Positions 34,895 to 44,083 of a DNA stretch of 64,000 nt are shown here, piece by piece. The notes below the pieces were generated by a model that was not told the DNA's origin, did not search any database, and was given only the letters and a program-made list of their open reading frames with translations. Position 1 is the stretch's first letter, and each line of letters starts with the position of its first letter. The translations under genes and the position numbers were made by a program. Source of the stretch: Marinobacter fuscus (GTDB lineage: Bacteria; Pseudomonadota; Gammaproteobacteria; Pseudomonadales; Oleiphilaceae); assembly GCF_003007675.1 (NCBI RefSeq), contig NZ_PXNP01000103.1:143312-207311 (forward strand). The letters run 5' to 3'.

Positions 34895-37800
34895 CTATCT
34901 CCTAAAACCAGAAAAAAACCGTGTATACGTCAAACGACCACCCACCCGGGCGTCGCCATCAAGACTGTCTGAGGAATATTCAGCCGAGAGTGCCAGCTCA
35001 TCATTCCCGCCCAGCGACCAACTGACACCCCCACTCAGACCAAACTCCGCATTCGATGAGGAAAACACGTATCCTGCTCGTAAATCGAGAAACCACCCCG
35101 GTTGCGCTCCCTGAGCCAGCAGGCCGTGGGGGTTGTGTTGTTGCCAGCGCGATGCAACCGAGAACCGCCGGTAGTTTGCTGTAAGCAACTCCCCGGGAGC
35201 CAGCGGAGTATCGAACCGGCTTTGCACTACATCACCCAATGCGTCCAGCCTGGTCAGATCCTGTTGTGTGTATTCCGCGCTTAGCAGCCAATCAGGGGTG
35301 CTTCGCCAGGGCTGCAGCACGCCGGAGAGGGTAAAAACGTTGCCCCGGGCAATCTGCCCCTGATCGTCACTGTCAAAGCTAATCCGGTCATAGCGGCCAG
35401 TGAAGGTGGTTCGGCTGTCGAGTTGATAATTCAACGCCAGCGAATGACGTTTTTTCGACAACAGCCACCAGGCTTCATAGGAATCGGTTGCCCGCTCGCC
35501 ACGATAGTCACCCAACACCAGTTGCCAGCGATGCAGCGGGTTGAAAACTGCCTCCAGCTTGCTCCAGAACCGGGAACCGGTCACAGCCTCTTTCTGCCCC
35601 ACGCCAGCGGTAAGTAACCAGTCCGAGGCATTATTCGTCCACTCGATCTGACCGTCACGGGCGGTCGGCGGCAACTGTCGGAACCGGCCAGCACCGTCCC
35701 CCCGGGCAGCACTGAGTAGCCCGGAGATCCGATATCGCTCCTCACTGTAATCCCAGGCCACATAGCCCTCGTCTATCGACTGCCTGGCCATTTGTTGCTG
35801 ATGCCAACCCAGTTGCATGGCACGATTATAAGAAAGGTATTGGGGCAAGACTGGTGCATCCTCGCGGCTTGTAACATCGCGGACACGTGATGGAGTGCGC
35901 TGCGCCAGCTCGCTACCCGGCTCCCGGGCGGCGAGCTGGCGCAAATGGAAAGCCGCCCGGGTGTCTCCGAGATGTTCGGCAAGATCAGCCTGGTCTGCAA
36001 GTGACAAACCGGGCTCCGAAGCCTGTTGCATTTCCTCCAGCCAGTATTTTGCCAGCCGGTTCCGGCCCAGTGCCCTGTAGCCGTATGCCAGCAGCGCGAA
36101 TTGTTGCTGGCCGGGCACCCCGGACAACTGGTTCAGTATCGCTCTCAGCGTATCCGGGGAGTGGCCTGGCTGCCCCAATACAAGCCAGCCCCAGGCACTG
36201 AGCACCTCCTCACTGGCCGGGTTCATCATCAATGCCTGCTGATAGGCGCTCTCTGCTGCCTGTAGCTCCGAGCGTTGTTCGTGTAGCCGCGCCTTCAAGG
36301 CCCAGTAACGGGGATCCTGGGGCTGACCGCCGTCTGCGGCCCAGGCACTCAACACACCGCCCAACTCCTGCCAACGGCCACGGTTAGCGAGGGCATCCGC
36401 CAGTATGGCAAGGTGGCGCCAGCCACCGGATTGCCGGTAGCGAAACTCTGCCAGTGCAGCAACCTGGTCATAATCGGCAAACTGTGCAGCCAGGCCGATC
36501 AGCCTGTCGATAACGCCGGAGTCGTACTGTTGCCAATCCCGGGCGACCAGCTGGCGATACTCCTGCTCAATCGGCCCGGGCTCGCCCTGCAGAATCAGAA
36601 GATCCAGCTTCATGACTTCGGCTTCAGCAAATACCGCGCTATCCGTAAACGGCACCGACAAGACTCCGATCGCCTGCTCGATATGACGGGTGCGCCAGTA
36701 TAGATTGGCCAGAATCAGCCGCTGCCTTTCACTCAACTCAGGCAGGCTTTCGAACAACTCCACAGCTTCTGCGTAGCGATTGGTGTTCACATACAACTGG
36801 TAGAGCTGATCAACAAAGCGTTCATCCCCGGGAAACTTCTGGCGCCCCTGCGCCAGAATGTCGATGGCCTGCTCCAGTTCAATTGCCCGGATGCGTGTCT
36901 CAGCCAGAAGCAGATAACCCTTTGCGTCCAGCTGGCCCCGGGTCAAGGCAAGCTCCAGCGTGGCTTCCAGCTCCGGATAACGGAATAATTCGGGCGCCAG
37001 AACAGAAACCCGGGCCAGCGCCTCCGGCTCTGGTGTTTCCCGGTAGATTCGCCGCCACAGGACCAGTGCACGATCCGGCTCGCCGCGCCACTCCAGCACA
37101 CGAGCGGCCCAGATACGATCCTGACCAGACGCCTCCGGCAGGCCTGCCAGGATATCAACAGTACGACCGGCACCGGCAAGGTCACCGCTGCCCAACTGCA
37201 ACAAAAGCAATCGGCGCAAATCCGGCAGGCTGTTCGGTTCCATGTCGACCAGGGCAGACAGCCATCGCTTCTCGAGCGCATCGTTGCCAGCCAGACGAGC
37301 CAGCTCACTACCCCGCCGGTAGCCAGACGCACCGGGCACCATAAGATCATGGGAGAGGAGGGTCGCCAGCGCCTTGTCCGGTTGACCGGACGCCAGATAG
37401 AAGTTCACCAGTTGATTGGCAGCTGACTGTCGACTGGCCCCGGGAAAGCGAGGCAGAATCGAGGCCAGTGTCTTAGCGGCAGCACCGGGATCGCCTGAAG
37501 CCACCTGAGCTTCACCCAGCTCCAGCTGCCACCACAACCAGTCCTCTTCATTGGCGGTTTCGGCAAGCAGAGGAATCAGATCGATTTTTTCTTCCGGGGT
37601 GAACCATTCCATGAAGGGTTCGAGTATTGACCGAACTTCACTACGCAGGGTCGGAACCTGCAACAAACGCTGGACGAGACTCAGCAGAACGCCCTTTCGC
37701 CTGGCCCGCGCTTGCTCATCGCTTGCCGCCGCCAGTTGCTGAACCGCCAGCTCCAACCGGAGCTGCATCGCGGCTGGCGCTACCTGAGCGCCGGTCAAGG

Positions 37801-38074
37801 CGGGTTTCAGCGTCGCAATGGCGGACTCCGGCCGCCCCACTCTGGCCTGCATATTCGCCAGCCGGACACGAAGCGCGGCATTGTCCGGGTCGGTATTCAG
37901 CAGCACAGACACATAGGCCAGAGAAAGGGCATCAGGCACCTCCAGTTGCCCGATATTGTCGAAAAAGGCCTCCCGCGGGTGCAAGACGTACAGCACCACG
38001 GCCGCAAGAACAGCCATCGCAATCAAGGCAGGCGTGGCAAACAGGCGGGGCCTGGCGAGCGAAACCTCGGGCAC
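34895..38074 (-). CDS. pelB: Pel export porin with TPR scaffold, PelB
   Basis: 1,059 aa. One N-terminal TM (LFATPALIAMAVLAAVVLYVL) anchors a very long periplasmic superhelix of TPR repeats (about residues 45-700, for example ELARLAGNDALEKRWLSALV and QLYVNTNRYAEAVELFESLP). From about residue 760 the sequence becomes alternating and aromatic-rich (RYRISGLLSAARGDGAG, WLLTAGVGQKEAVTGSRFW), forming the outer-membrane beta barrel through which Pel leaves the cell. TPRs bind PelA and enhance its deacetylase. It starts the base after the pelA stop. Confidence 0.93.
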   Translation of the reverse strand: MPEVSLARPRLFATPALIAMAVLAAVVLYVLHPREAFFDNIGQLEVPDALSLAYVSVLLNTDPDNAALRVRLANMQARVGRPESAIATLKPALTGAQVAPAAMQLRLELAVQQLAAASDEQARARRKGVLLSLVQRLLQVPTLRSEVRSILEPFMEWFTPEEKIDLIPLLAETANEEDWLWWQLELGEAQVASGDPGAAAKTLASILPRFPGASRQSAANQLVNFYLASGQPDKALATLLSHDLMVPGASGYRRGSELARLAGNDALEKRWLSALVDMEPNSLPDLRRLLLLQLGSGDLAGAGRTVDILAGLPEASGQDRIWAARVLEWRGEPDRALVLWRRIYRETPEPEALARVSVLAPELFRYPELEATLELALTRGQLDAKGYLLLAETRIRAIELEQAIDILAQGRQKFPGDERFVDQLYQLYVNTNRYAEAVELFESLPELSERQRLILANLYWRTRHIEQAIGVLSVPFTDSAVFAEAEVMKLDLLILQGEPGPIEQEYRQLVARDWQQYDSGVIDRLIGLAAQFADYDQVAALAEFRYRQSGGWRHLAILADALANRGRWQELGGVLSAWAADGGQPQDPRYWALKARLHEQRSELQAAESAYQQALMMNPASEEVLSAWGWLVLGQPGHSPDTLRAILNQLSGVPGQQQFALLAYGYRALGRNRLAKYWLEEMQQASEPGLSLADQADLAEHLGDTRAAFHLRQLAAREPGSELAQRTPSRVRDVTSREDAPVLPQYLSYNRAMQLGWHQQQMARQSIDEGYVAWDYSEERYRISGLLSAARGDGAGRFRQLPPTARDGQIEWTNNASDWLLTAGVGQKEAVTGSRFWSKLEAVFNPLHRWQLVLGDYRGERATDSYEAWWLLSKKRHSLALNYQLDSRTTFTGRYDRISFDSDDQGQIARGNVFTLSGVLQPWRSTPDWLLSAEYTQQDLTRLDALGDVVQSRFDTPLAPGELLTANYRRFSVASRWQQHNPHGLLAQGAQPGWFLDLRAGYVFSSSNAEFGLSGGVSWSLGGNDELALSAEYSSDSLDGDARVGGRLTYTRFFSGFRR

Positions 38075-40843
38075 TCAGCGGCACTCCATCACAAGGCCGG
38101 AAACCTGGCTGGCACTAAAGCGGAACCACCGCCGGTCTGCCTGTTTTGCCTGATGGCCACTGGCCACCCTGCAGGCGAACCCCGGCGCGAACTGCAGCTC
38201 CAACGGAACATGCCCCGCGGTTGAAAGCTCAATGCGCCAGGGCCCGCCTTCCTGCCGTTGCCGCGACCAGGCCGTCAGAGGCCCGTTGGCTGATTCCAGA
38301 AAGGGGCCTTCTGGCGGATCTTTGGCCAGCACCAGTGCCGCTGAGGATCCGGCGAGATGAATATAGGTTTTTGATCCGTCGCGGATAAAGCCCGCAACCC
38401 CCTGCGATCGCTCAAGGTCAGGAAAATACCCTTCCGGTACGGTAACGGTGCCCGGGTGATGCACACCGCGCCATCGGTAGACGCGATCGGCACTGAGCGT
38501 GAGTGTGCTGTAGTAACGGGACTGAACCCGCGCCGCATACTCACTCAGATACAGCGGCGTGTTCGGCTCTGAGAGCACATGCTGATAGACCTCGTGCAAG
38601 GCCTTGACCGACTCTGGGTAGACGCCCGAGTAAAAGTGGTAATAAATACCACTGGGCTTGAGACGGTAGGGCTTATTTAGCAGGTCAAAACTTTCACGGA
38701 CATTCCGGTAGCCGTAAAAAGGGCCTGTCCACAGGTTGGTGTATACGTTTTCATTAAGCACCGGCGCGTGCACCTGGAATTCATCCTCCACCAGGCGACC
38801 GTCCGGCCAGACCGCAGCAAGCATTGAGCTGTAGCTCAGCGGCTGGGTATTACCGCCATTAACGTTGAACAACCCCAGTTCCCTGGTCATTTTCAGGGCC
38901 TGACGGCCGGGCCTGGCATCCCCGCTCCACAGGAAAACTTTCAGATCCTTCTGCTCCGGCGCCAGTGCCTGAATGAAGTCAACCGAGCCAGGAATCTCCC
39001 GTTCCAGTTCCGGTAGATAGCCCGGGACATCCATGGAGAACCCATAGTCGGTATCCTCTTCATCAGGCGCCGCCTCGCCCTCCATGATGCGCCAGAAAAA
39101 CGGGTGACTGAAGGTGTGGGAGGCCACTTCTACCAGGGGCTGACGAAAGATTTTTCTGGCCGTCGCCATGGCTTCCTTGCTTTCTGCCGGAAACAAGCCA
39201 CCCGGCGATATCTCTGCCTCGATCACCGAGACGGTATGGGGCAGCCGGTATTCCTTCAGTATGTCCTCCAGCACCACCTCCGCGGCCTGCGGTGCGCCTG
39301 GCCGGCGAGCCCGAGAGACAAAGCCATCGCCATCAATATGGGCCGTCATCACCCGGCGCCCGGACTCTGTTGTGGTATCAACACCCGGATGCAGGCCCGG
39401 CTGCAGAGCTTCGACCAGAAACGAGACCGGATCAAACAACCAATACGCGGTGTTGTCTGGCCCGGGCTCAAACAGGAAGGGGCCAAGCGCCACACCGCCT
39501 TGCGGGCCAGTAAAAACCGGCGAATACCCGGCCCCTTTGCTATCCACCAAGGTTACCCAGGGGTTCAGCGCCGAGCTCAACGACGGCATGGCCAGGGGTA
39601 CCCGGTTTGGCATACGGCTACCTTCAAACGTACCAACAGAGGCCTGGTTTGTCTGAACCTCAACCGGAGCTTGAGGAATTCGTAAACGCTGATCTGAAAC
39701 CAGCCTCTGACAAGCCGGAGAGCCGGGCACCAGCCCCATCAAGACCAGGGGCACTCGGCCTTTCACTTCCCGGCCCAACCACTGACACAGGCGGTTGCCC
39801 GAAACCCCGGCTTCCCACCAGACCACCACGCCCTGGTAACGATCACTAACCGGCTCCTGCAGCGCTGGCTCCAGAGCCGACCGGTAGACGGGAATCAGCC
39901 CCAGATATTCCAGAAAGATGCCAAGGCGGCTGTGGGCCTGGCTCTGATCCGCCTGCTCCCTGGGCAGGTCGTGAAGCACCAGAACCTGCCGCCGGACGAC
40001 TTCCGGTTGTGTGGGGCCAAGCCTGTCCAGGTTACTGTTACTGACCACGGGTATAAACCCGGCTTCCCGCAACCGGTTGGCAACCCCGACGGCAGGCTCT
40101 GCCGCCGCTGTATAGTCGATGGCGATGAGTGGCTTGTCCGGGTGTGTAGCCCGCCAGTGTGCCAGTTGCAACTGCAACCATTCCCGGTGTTCCGTGGGTA
40201 CAGGCCGATACTTGTTGGCGGCAGGCTCATAGCCTTCAAACCAGGATTCGAAGGCCAGCGCATCGACCCGCTCGTGCGCCTGCTCTGGCAAGTGAAACCC
40301 CCGGTTGATTATTATCAGAGCATCGGGATAGCGATCCCGGATATCCTTGATCAATTCGGCCTGGGCCGTGGCAAAGTCAGCGGCCTTCTGTTGGCCGGTA
40401 GTGGTCAGCAAGTGGCTGTCGAGCGTATCCAGAAATACACCGCTAAAACCGCGGGCCATGGCCGGGGCGACACGCTGCTCCAGCAGAAATGAGCGAACAG
40501 CGGGCAGCCGGATATCCAGCACAACGCTGTTCCACGCAGTGTTCCGGCCAATTTCCCAGGCCGACTCAACGCGGGAAGCCAGCGGGTGTGAGCGATGGAT
40601 TTCATCAACCGCTACATACGCCAGTGGCCGGGTGCCACCACGGTTCAGCAGGTCGATACGGGCATCCGATACCTGGTCGGCCTGGAGCACCAACCAATCG
40701 TAGGCAAAAAGTGTTCCTATCGGTGCTTCATGACCATAATAGAAGCCTACATTTTTTGGCGTACCCGCAAAAACCGGTAAACAGCAGCACAGGCATAACA
40801 ACAGCAAAAATCGAATAACTCGCATAGCCACCAGATGGGTCAT
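38075..40843 (-). CDS. pelA: Pel polysaccharide deacetylase/hydrolase PelA
   Basis: 922 aa periplasmic enzyme, first gene of the pel operon. A signal peptide (ending PVFAG) precedes an N-terminal glycoside hydrolase domain (about 30-270; GVFLDTLDSH and LAFESWFEGYE with the likely catalytic Glu199), a central Rossmann-like domain, and a NodB-type deacetylase domain (about 490-800) with metal ligands in HIDGDGF (502-508) and HTFSH (576-580). A C-terminal beta domain follows. PelA partially removes acetyl groups to make Pel cationic. The ATG at 40825 (MRVIRFLLLL) gives a more typical signal peptide and is an equally likely start; neither has a strong Shine-Dalgarno. Confidence 0.95.
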   Translation of the reverse strand: MTHLVAMRVIRFLLLLCLCCCLPVFAGTPKNVGFYYGHEAPIGTLFAYDWLVLQADQVSDARIDLLNRGGTRPLAYVAVDEIHRSHPLASRVESAWEIGRNTAWNSVVLDIRLPAVRSFLLEQRVAPAMARGFSGVFLDTLDSHLLTTTGQQKAADFATAQAELIKDIRDRYPDALIIINRGFHLPEQAHERVDALAFESWFEGYEPAANKYRPVPTEHREWLQLQLAHWRATHPDKPLIAIDYTAAAEPAVGVANRLREAGFIPVVSNSNLDRLGPTQPEVVRRQVLVLHDLPREQADQSQAHSRLGIFLEYLGLIPVYRSALEPALQEPVSDRYQGVVVWWEAGVSGNRLCQWLGREVKGRVPLVLMGLVPGSPACQRLVSDQRLRIPQAPVEVQTNQASVGTFEGSRMPNRVPLAMPSLSSALNPWVTLVDSKGAGYSPVFTGPQGGVALGPFLFEPGPDNTAYWLFDPVSFLVEALQPGLHPGVDTTTESGRRVMTAHIDGDGFVSRARRPGAPQAAEVVLEDILKEYRLPHTVSVIEAEISPGGLFPAESKEAMATARKIFRQPLVEVASHTFSHPFFWRIMEGEAAPDEEDTDYGFSMDVPGYLPELEREIPGSVDFIQALAPEQKDLKVFLWSGDARPGRQALKMTRELGLFNVNGGNTQPLSYSSMLAAVWPDGRLVEDEFQVHAPVLNENVYTNLWTGPFYGYRNVRESFDLLNKPYRLKPSGIYYHFYSGVYPESVKALHEVYQHVLSEPNTPLYLSEYAARVQSRYYSTLTLSADRVYRWRGVHHPGTVTVPEGYFPDLERSQGVAGFIRDGSKTYIHLAGSSAALVLAKDPPEGPFLESANGPLTAWSRQRQEGGPWRIELSTAGHVPLELQFAPGFACRVASGHQAKQADRRWFRFSASQVSGLVMECR

Positions 40844-41071
40844 CGGTTGGAAAACGGCGATTAAACAACCAATTGCAGGTTATCATGAATCAGGCCCTTT
40901 AAGGCAGCCCCGGGGCGCTATCCCGGGCGTTAAATTAAAATCTGCAAACACTCTCCCCACACCTGGCAACCACAGGCAAAACTGATCAGTCGCCACTCCA
41001 TTCTCGACACGTTTCTGAAACAACAGGGAAATGTACAATAATGAGCCAACTTACACAGGCAGGAGCCCACC

Positions 41072-42109
41072 ATGATTCAAAAACCGCAATCACTGCCAGG
41101 CATTAAAAAACCTATTATCCAGGCGCCCATGGCCGGTGTGCAGGATCATCGCCTGGCTGCGGCCGTATCCAATGCCGGTGGGCTGGGGTCTCTGCCTTGT
41201 GCCATGCTCGACAGCAAGGCACTGAGGGCAGAACTCGAGGCACTCACCAAAGCCACCGACCGCCCCTACAACCTCAACTTCTTTGCCCACTCACCACCAA
41301 CACCCGACCCGATCCGGGAAAGCCGGTGGCGCGACGCACTGGCACCCTATTACGCCGAATTCGGCCTGAATCTGGCAGACATTCCCTGTGGCCCCGGGCG
41401 CCTGCCTTTTAACGAGGAAACCGCAGAAATCGTCGAAACCTGGCAACCTGCGGTGGTGAGCTTTCATTTTGGCCTGCCCGAACCAACCCTGCTGGAACGG
41501 GTCAAGCGCACCGGGGCCTGGGTTCTGTCCACTGCTACCACGGTTGAAGAGGCCATCTGGCTGGAGCAGAACGGTGCCGATGCTGTCATCGCCCAGGGTC
41601 TGGAAGCGGGTGGCCATCGCGGTATCTTCCTGACCACCGACATGACCACGCAAATGGGCACCTTCGCCCTGGTTCCGCAGGTGACTGCCGCCATAAAACT
41701 ACCGGTGATCGCCGCAGGCGGTATTGCCGATGCTCAGGGCGTGCAAGCGGCTCTGGCACTCGGGGCGGTGGCAGCCCAGGTGGGCACGGCTTTCCTGCTC
41801 TGCCCCGAGGCCAATACCCGCCCGCTGCACCGGGAAGCCCTGGCAAGCCCGGCGGCCAGCCACACCGCAATCACCAATCTGTTTTCCGGCGGCCCGGCCC
41901 GGGGCATCGTCAACCGGGTGATTCGGGAACTGGGGCCGGTCTCCGATGAAGCTCCGGCTTTTCCTCTGGCGACCAGTGCCATGGGCCTTTTGCGATCTGC
42001 GGCCGAAGCCTCAGGCTCCGGTGATTTTTCACCGCTGTGGAGTGGCCAGAACACCAGTGGCTGTCGTGATATTCCAGCCGGGGAGCTGGTGGAATTGCTC
42101 TGCTGGTGA
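41072..42109 (+). CDS. Nitronate monooxygenase (2-nitropropane dioxygenase family)
   Basis: 345 aa FMN-dependent TIM-barrel enzyme that oxidises toxic alkyl nitronates such as propionate 3-nitronate. The N-terminal FMN-binding segment IIQAPMAGVQDHRLAAAVSN is followed by GGLGSLPCAML. The catalytic region GLEAGGHRG carries the active-site His of class I nitronate monooxygenases, and LPVIAAGGIADAQGVQAALA binds the FMN phosphate. GGAG lies 7 nt before the ATG. It is divergent from pelA but has no evident role in Pel synthesis. A kinase remnant lies immediately downstream. Confidence 0.9.
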   Translation: MIQKPQSLPGIKKPIIQAPMAGVQDHRLAAAVSNAGGLGSLPCAMLDSKALRAELEALTKATDRPYNLNFFAHSPPTPDPIRESRWRDALAPYYAEFGLNLADIPCGPGRLPFNEETAEIVETWQPAVVSFHFGLPEPTLLERVKRTGAWVLSTATTVEEAIWLEQNGADAVIAQGLEAGGHRGIFLTTDMTTQMGTFALVPQVTAAIKLPVIAAGGIADAQGVQAALALGAVAAQVGTAFLLCPEANTRPLHREALASPAASHTAITNLFSGGPARGIVNRVIRELGPVSDEAPAFPLATSAMGLLRSAAEASGSGDFSPLWSGQNTSGCRDIPAGELVELLCW

Positions 42110-42224
42110 CGCCGGATACGCTGCCGGGAATAGCGATGCCAACCGGCAGCTCTTCCGCGCCCACCCGGGACTCAGCCTCCATCACCAGCTCCCGGATCGT
42201 CGCCAGCGCTGCCCGCACGAGCAA
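42102..42224 (-). pseudogene. Remnant of a ROK-family sugar kinase
   Basis: About 41 codons on the minus strand read LATIRELVMEAE, then ELPVGIAIPGSVSGVTS, closely resembling the segment of fructokinase/N-acetylglucosamine kinase (ROK) proteins that has an IPGSIS core. The N-terminal ATP-binding DxGGTK and everything downstream are missing, and the match stops at the end of the nitronate monooxygenase gene. It reads as a decayed fragment; the short length leaves chance resemblance possible. Confidence 0.45.
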
Positions 42225-42376
42225 AGCTCCAGATTTTTATGTCGAATTTGCATGAAGAGCAAGGCGTTTATTCGAAAACCTCTTAAGCATTATCGAATTT
42301 CCCTGTTTGCCTTGATATTGATCAGTGCCTATCATCCTCAGCCCTCAATCATGCAGTTCAGGTATCCAAGCACATC

Positions 42377-43006
42377 ATGGGTTTCAGGAACGAACAACTC
42401 CGGTGGCAATTGGCAAGAGGCATCATTCAAGCCTTGCATCTGGAACGGCTGGCCAGCCGCTACAGCCGCACCACGGTGATGGCGGTGTTCAATCTGATCA
42501 ACGGTAGCCTCAGCATTGCCCTGGTGGCTTTTGTCGCGCTGGTCACCCAGGAAGCCTTCATTTTCCCGTCGCTTGGTGCCACAGCCTTCATCCTGTTCTA
42601 TGTACCCATGGCCCAACCTGCATCCCCCCGAAACACACTGTGCGGGCATCTGATCGGGGCACTCATGGGGCTGCTCAGCCTGTATATTTTCGGTCTTCAG
42701 GGCGAAGCCTCGGCGTTTCTGACCGGCGTGGATCTGCCACGGGTTGGCGCCGCAGCCCTCTCTCTGGGGCTGACCAGCTGCCTGATGGTCATACTACGCG
42801 TAGCCCACCCGCCGGCTGGCGCAACCGCGCTGATCGTCTCCCTGGGGCTAATGCCCAACCCGGCCCAGCTTCCCATCCTGATGGCAGGCGTCGGGCTGCT
42901 GCTGGCCCACGCCTTTGTGATGAACCGGTTGGCAGGCATCCCTTATCCGCTGTGGTCTGCAGGCACCGAAGGCCCGGGTTTGCAGGCGATGGCCGCTCGC
43001 GACTGA
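42377..43006 (+). CDS. HPP-family integral membrane protein
   Basis: 209 aa. It contains the HPP-family elements FPSLGATAFILFY, PRNTLCGHLIGALMG and the name-giving AHPPAGATALIV, spread over four or five hydrophobic helices. Some HPP proteins in cyanobacteria and chloroplasts transport nitrite; the function of bacterial stand-alone members like this is not established. There is no attached CBS domain. It lies between a kinase remnant and rlmA, and ends 51 bp from the convergent rlmA stop. Confidence 0.85.
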   Translation: MGFRNEQLRWQLARGIIQALHLERLASRYSRTTVMAVFNLINGSLSIALVAFVALVTQEAFIFPSLGATAFILFYVPMAQPASPRNTLCGHLIGALMGLLSLYIFGLQGEASAFLTGVDLPRVGAAALSLGLTSCLMVILRVAHPPAGATALIVSLGLMPNPAQLPILMAGVGLLLAHAFVMNRLAGIPYPLWSAGTEGPGLQAMAARD

Positions 43007-43057
43007 TCACCGGGCGCGGGCAGCCCGCAGAATGACCACGAGGCCACGCATCGGGTG

Positions 43058-43906
43058 TCAGGCACGTGCTTTCTCAAAGCTCTGAATTCTGACTTGCACC
43101 GTCACTGACAGGCTCTCCAAGGCTTCGGCCGCTGCCCGCCCTTCGGCATTGGCGCGATAAAAATGAGGGGTCATAGCCAGCAAATCGCCAATGGCCCCGG
43201 CGTTCGTCAACTCAAGAGTCAATGACAGTTCACGGCTGCTCAGATGCCCAAATCCTTCTGGCAAGGCTCTCACGGGCCTGGTCTCCTTGCGAACTTCCGG
43301 GTAGATGATTGCCCGCAACTCTTTCAGATGATCAGGCCCGGCATCCACCTGCACCAGTCTTCCGCCCGGTTTCAACACCCGGGCAAATTCCGCATACACC
43401 GGAAAACCGAACAGGCACAGCAGCCGATCCATCGACTCCGCTTCAACCGGCAGATTGGCATTGCTGCCCACCACCCAGGCTGGCCGGGCGTCCTGGCGTG
43501 CAGCAGCCTGTATGGCATACTTTGAAATATCCAGGCCGAGAATGGATAACGGATGGTGCCCGCCCGCCACTTCCGCCAACCGGCGAAGATAGTAACCTTC
43601 ACCACAACCGGCATCGAGACACGCCAATGGTTGCGAAAGCGGCGCCCCGGCGAGCACCGCCTCGGCCACTGCATCGGCAATCGGCTGATAATACCCCGAA
43701 TTCAGAAACGCCCGCCGGGCCGCAACCATGGCCTTGCTGTCGCCCGGATCCCGGGAGCGCTTATTCTGCACTGGCAGCAGATGCACATAGCCCTGGCGGG
43801 CAATGTCGTAGCTATGGCCAGAAGCGCACTGCCAGGCAACACCTGCCTGCTGCAACGCAGTTCCGTCCAAGGGGCAGGTCAACTTGTCAAAGGCCGTAAT
43901 GGTCAT
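43058..43906 (-). CDS. rlmA: 23S rRNA (guanine-N1) methyltransferase RlmA
   Basis: 282 aa SAM-dependent enzyme that methylates G745 of 23S rRNA. The start at 43906 (MTITAFDKL) has AGGA 6 nt upstream; the frame is open to 43972 but without support. The N-terminal zinc knuckle is recognisable, but the second ligand of the E. coli protein appears replaced: C11-P-L-D14 then C27 and H31. This is followed by the signature GYVHLLPVQNKRSRDPGDS. The SAM motif is CLDAGCGEGYYL and the later motif region is VLKPGGRLVQV. Identity is clear from the RSRDPGD signature. Confidence 0.92.
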   Translation of the reverse strand: MTITAFDKLTCPLDGTALQQAGVAWQCASGHSYDIARQGYVHLLPVQNKRSRDPGDSKAMVAARRAFLNSGYYQPIADAVAEAVLAGAPLSQPLACLDAGCGEGYYLRRLAEVAGGHHPLSILGLDISKYAIQAAARQDARPAWVVGSNANLPVEAESMDRLLCLFGFPVYAEFARVLKPGGRLVQVDAGPDHLKELRAIIYPEVRKETRPVRALPEGFGHLSSRELSLTLELTNAGAIGDLLAMTPHFYRANAEGRAAAEALESLSVTVQVRIQSFEKARA

Positions 43907-44083
43907 CGGTGTTCCTGTATAAAATAGCCGGAAGAAGCGGCCATAGAGTACACCTTGCACTGAATTCGCCAAAACCCTACGGAATTCGGGCCACCAACCC
44001 TGTTAAACTGTTTGCCGCGTCATTATCGGTCAATGCCAACCCACCAGACGCGCCCGATGACTTGCCAGAGACAGGAATTTGTA

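Noticed and set aside
41009..41040. TACAAT considered as the -10 of the nitronate monooxygenase promoter
   Set aside because: No acceptable -35 sequence at 16-18 bp spacing.
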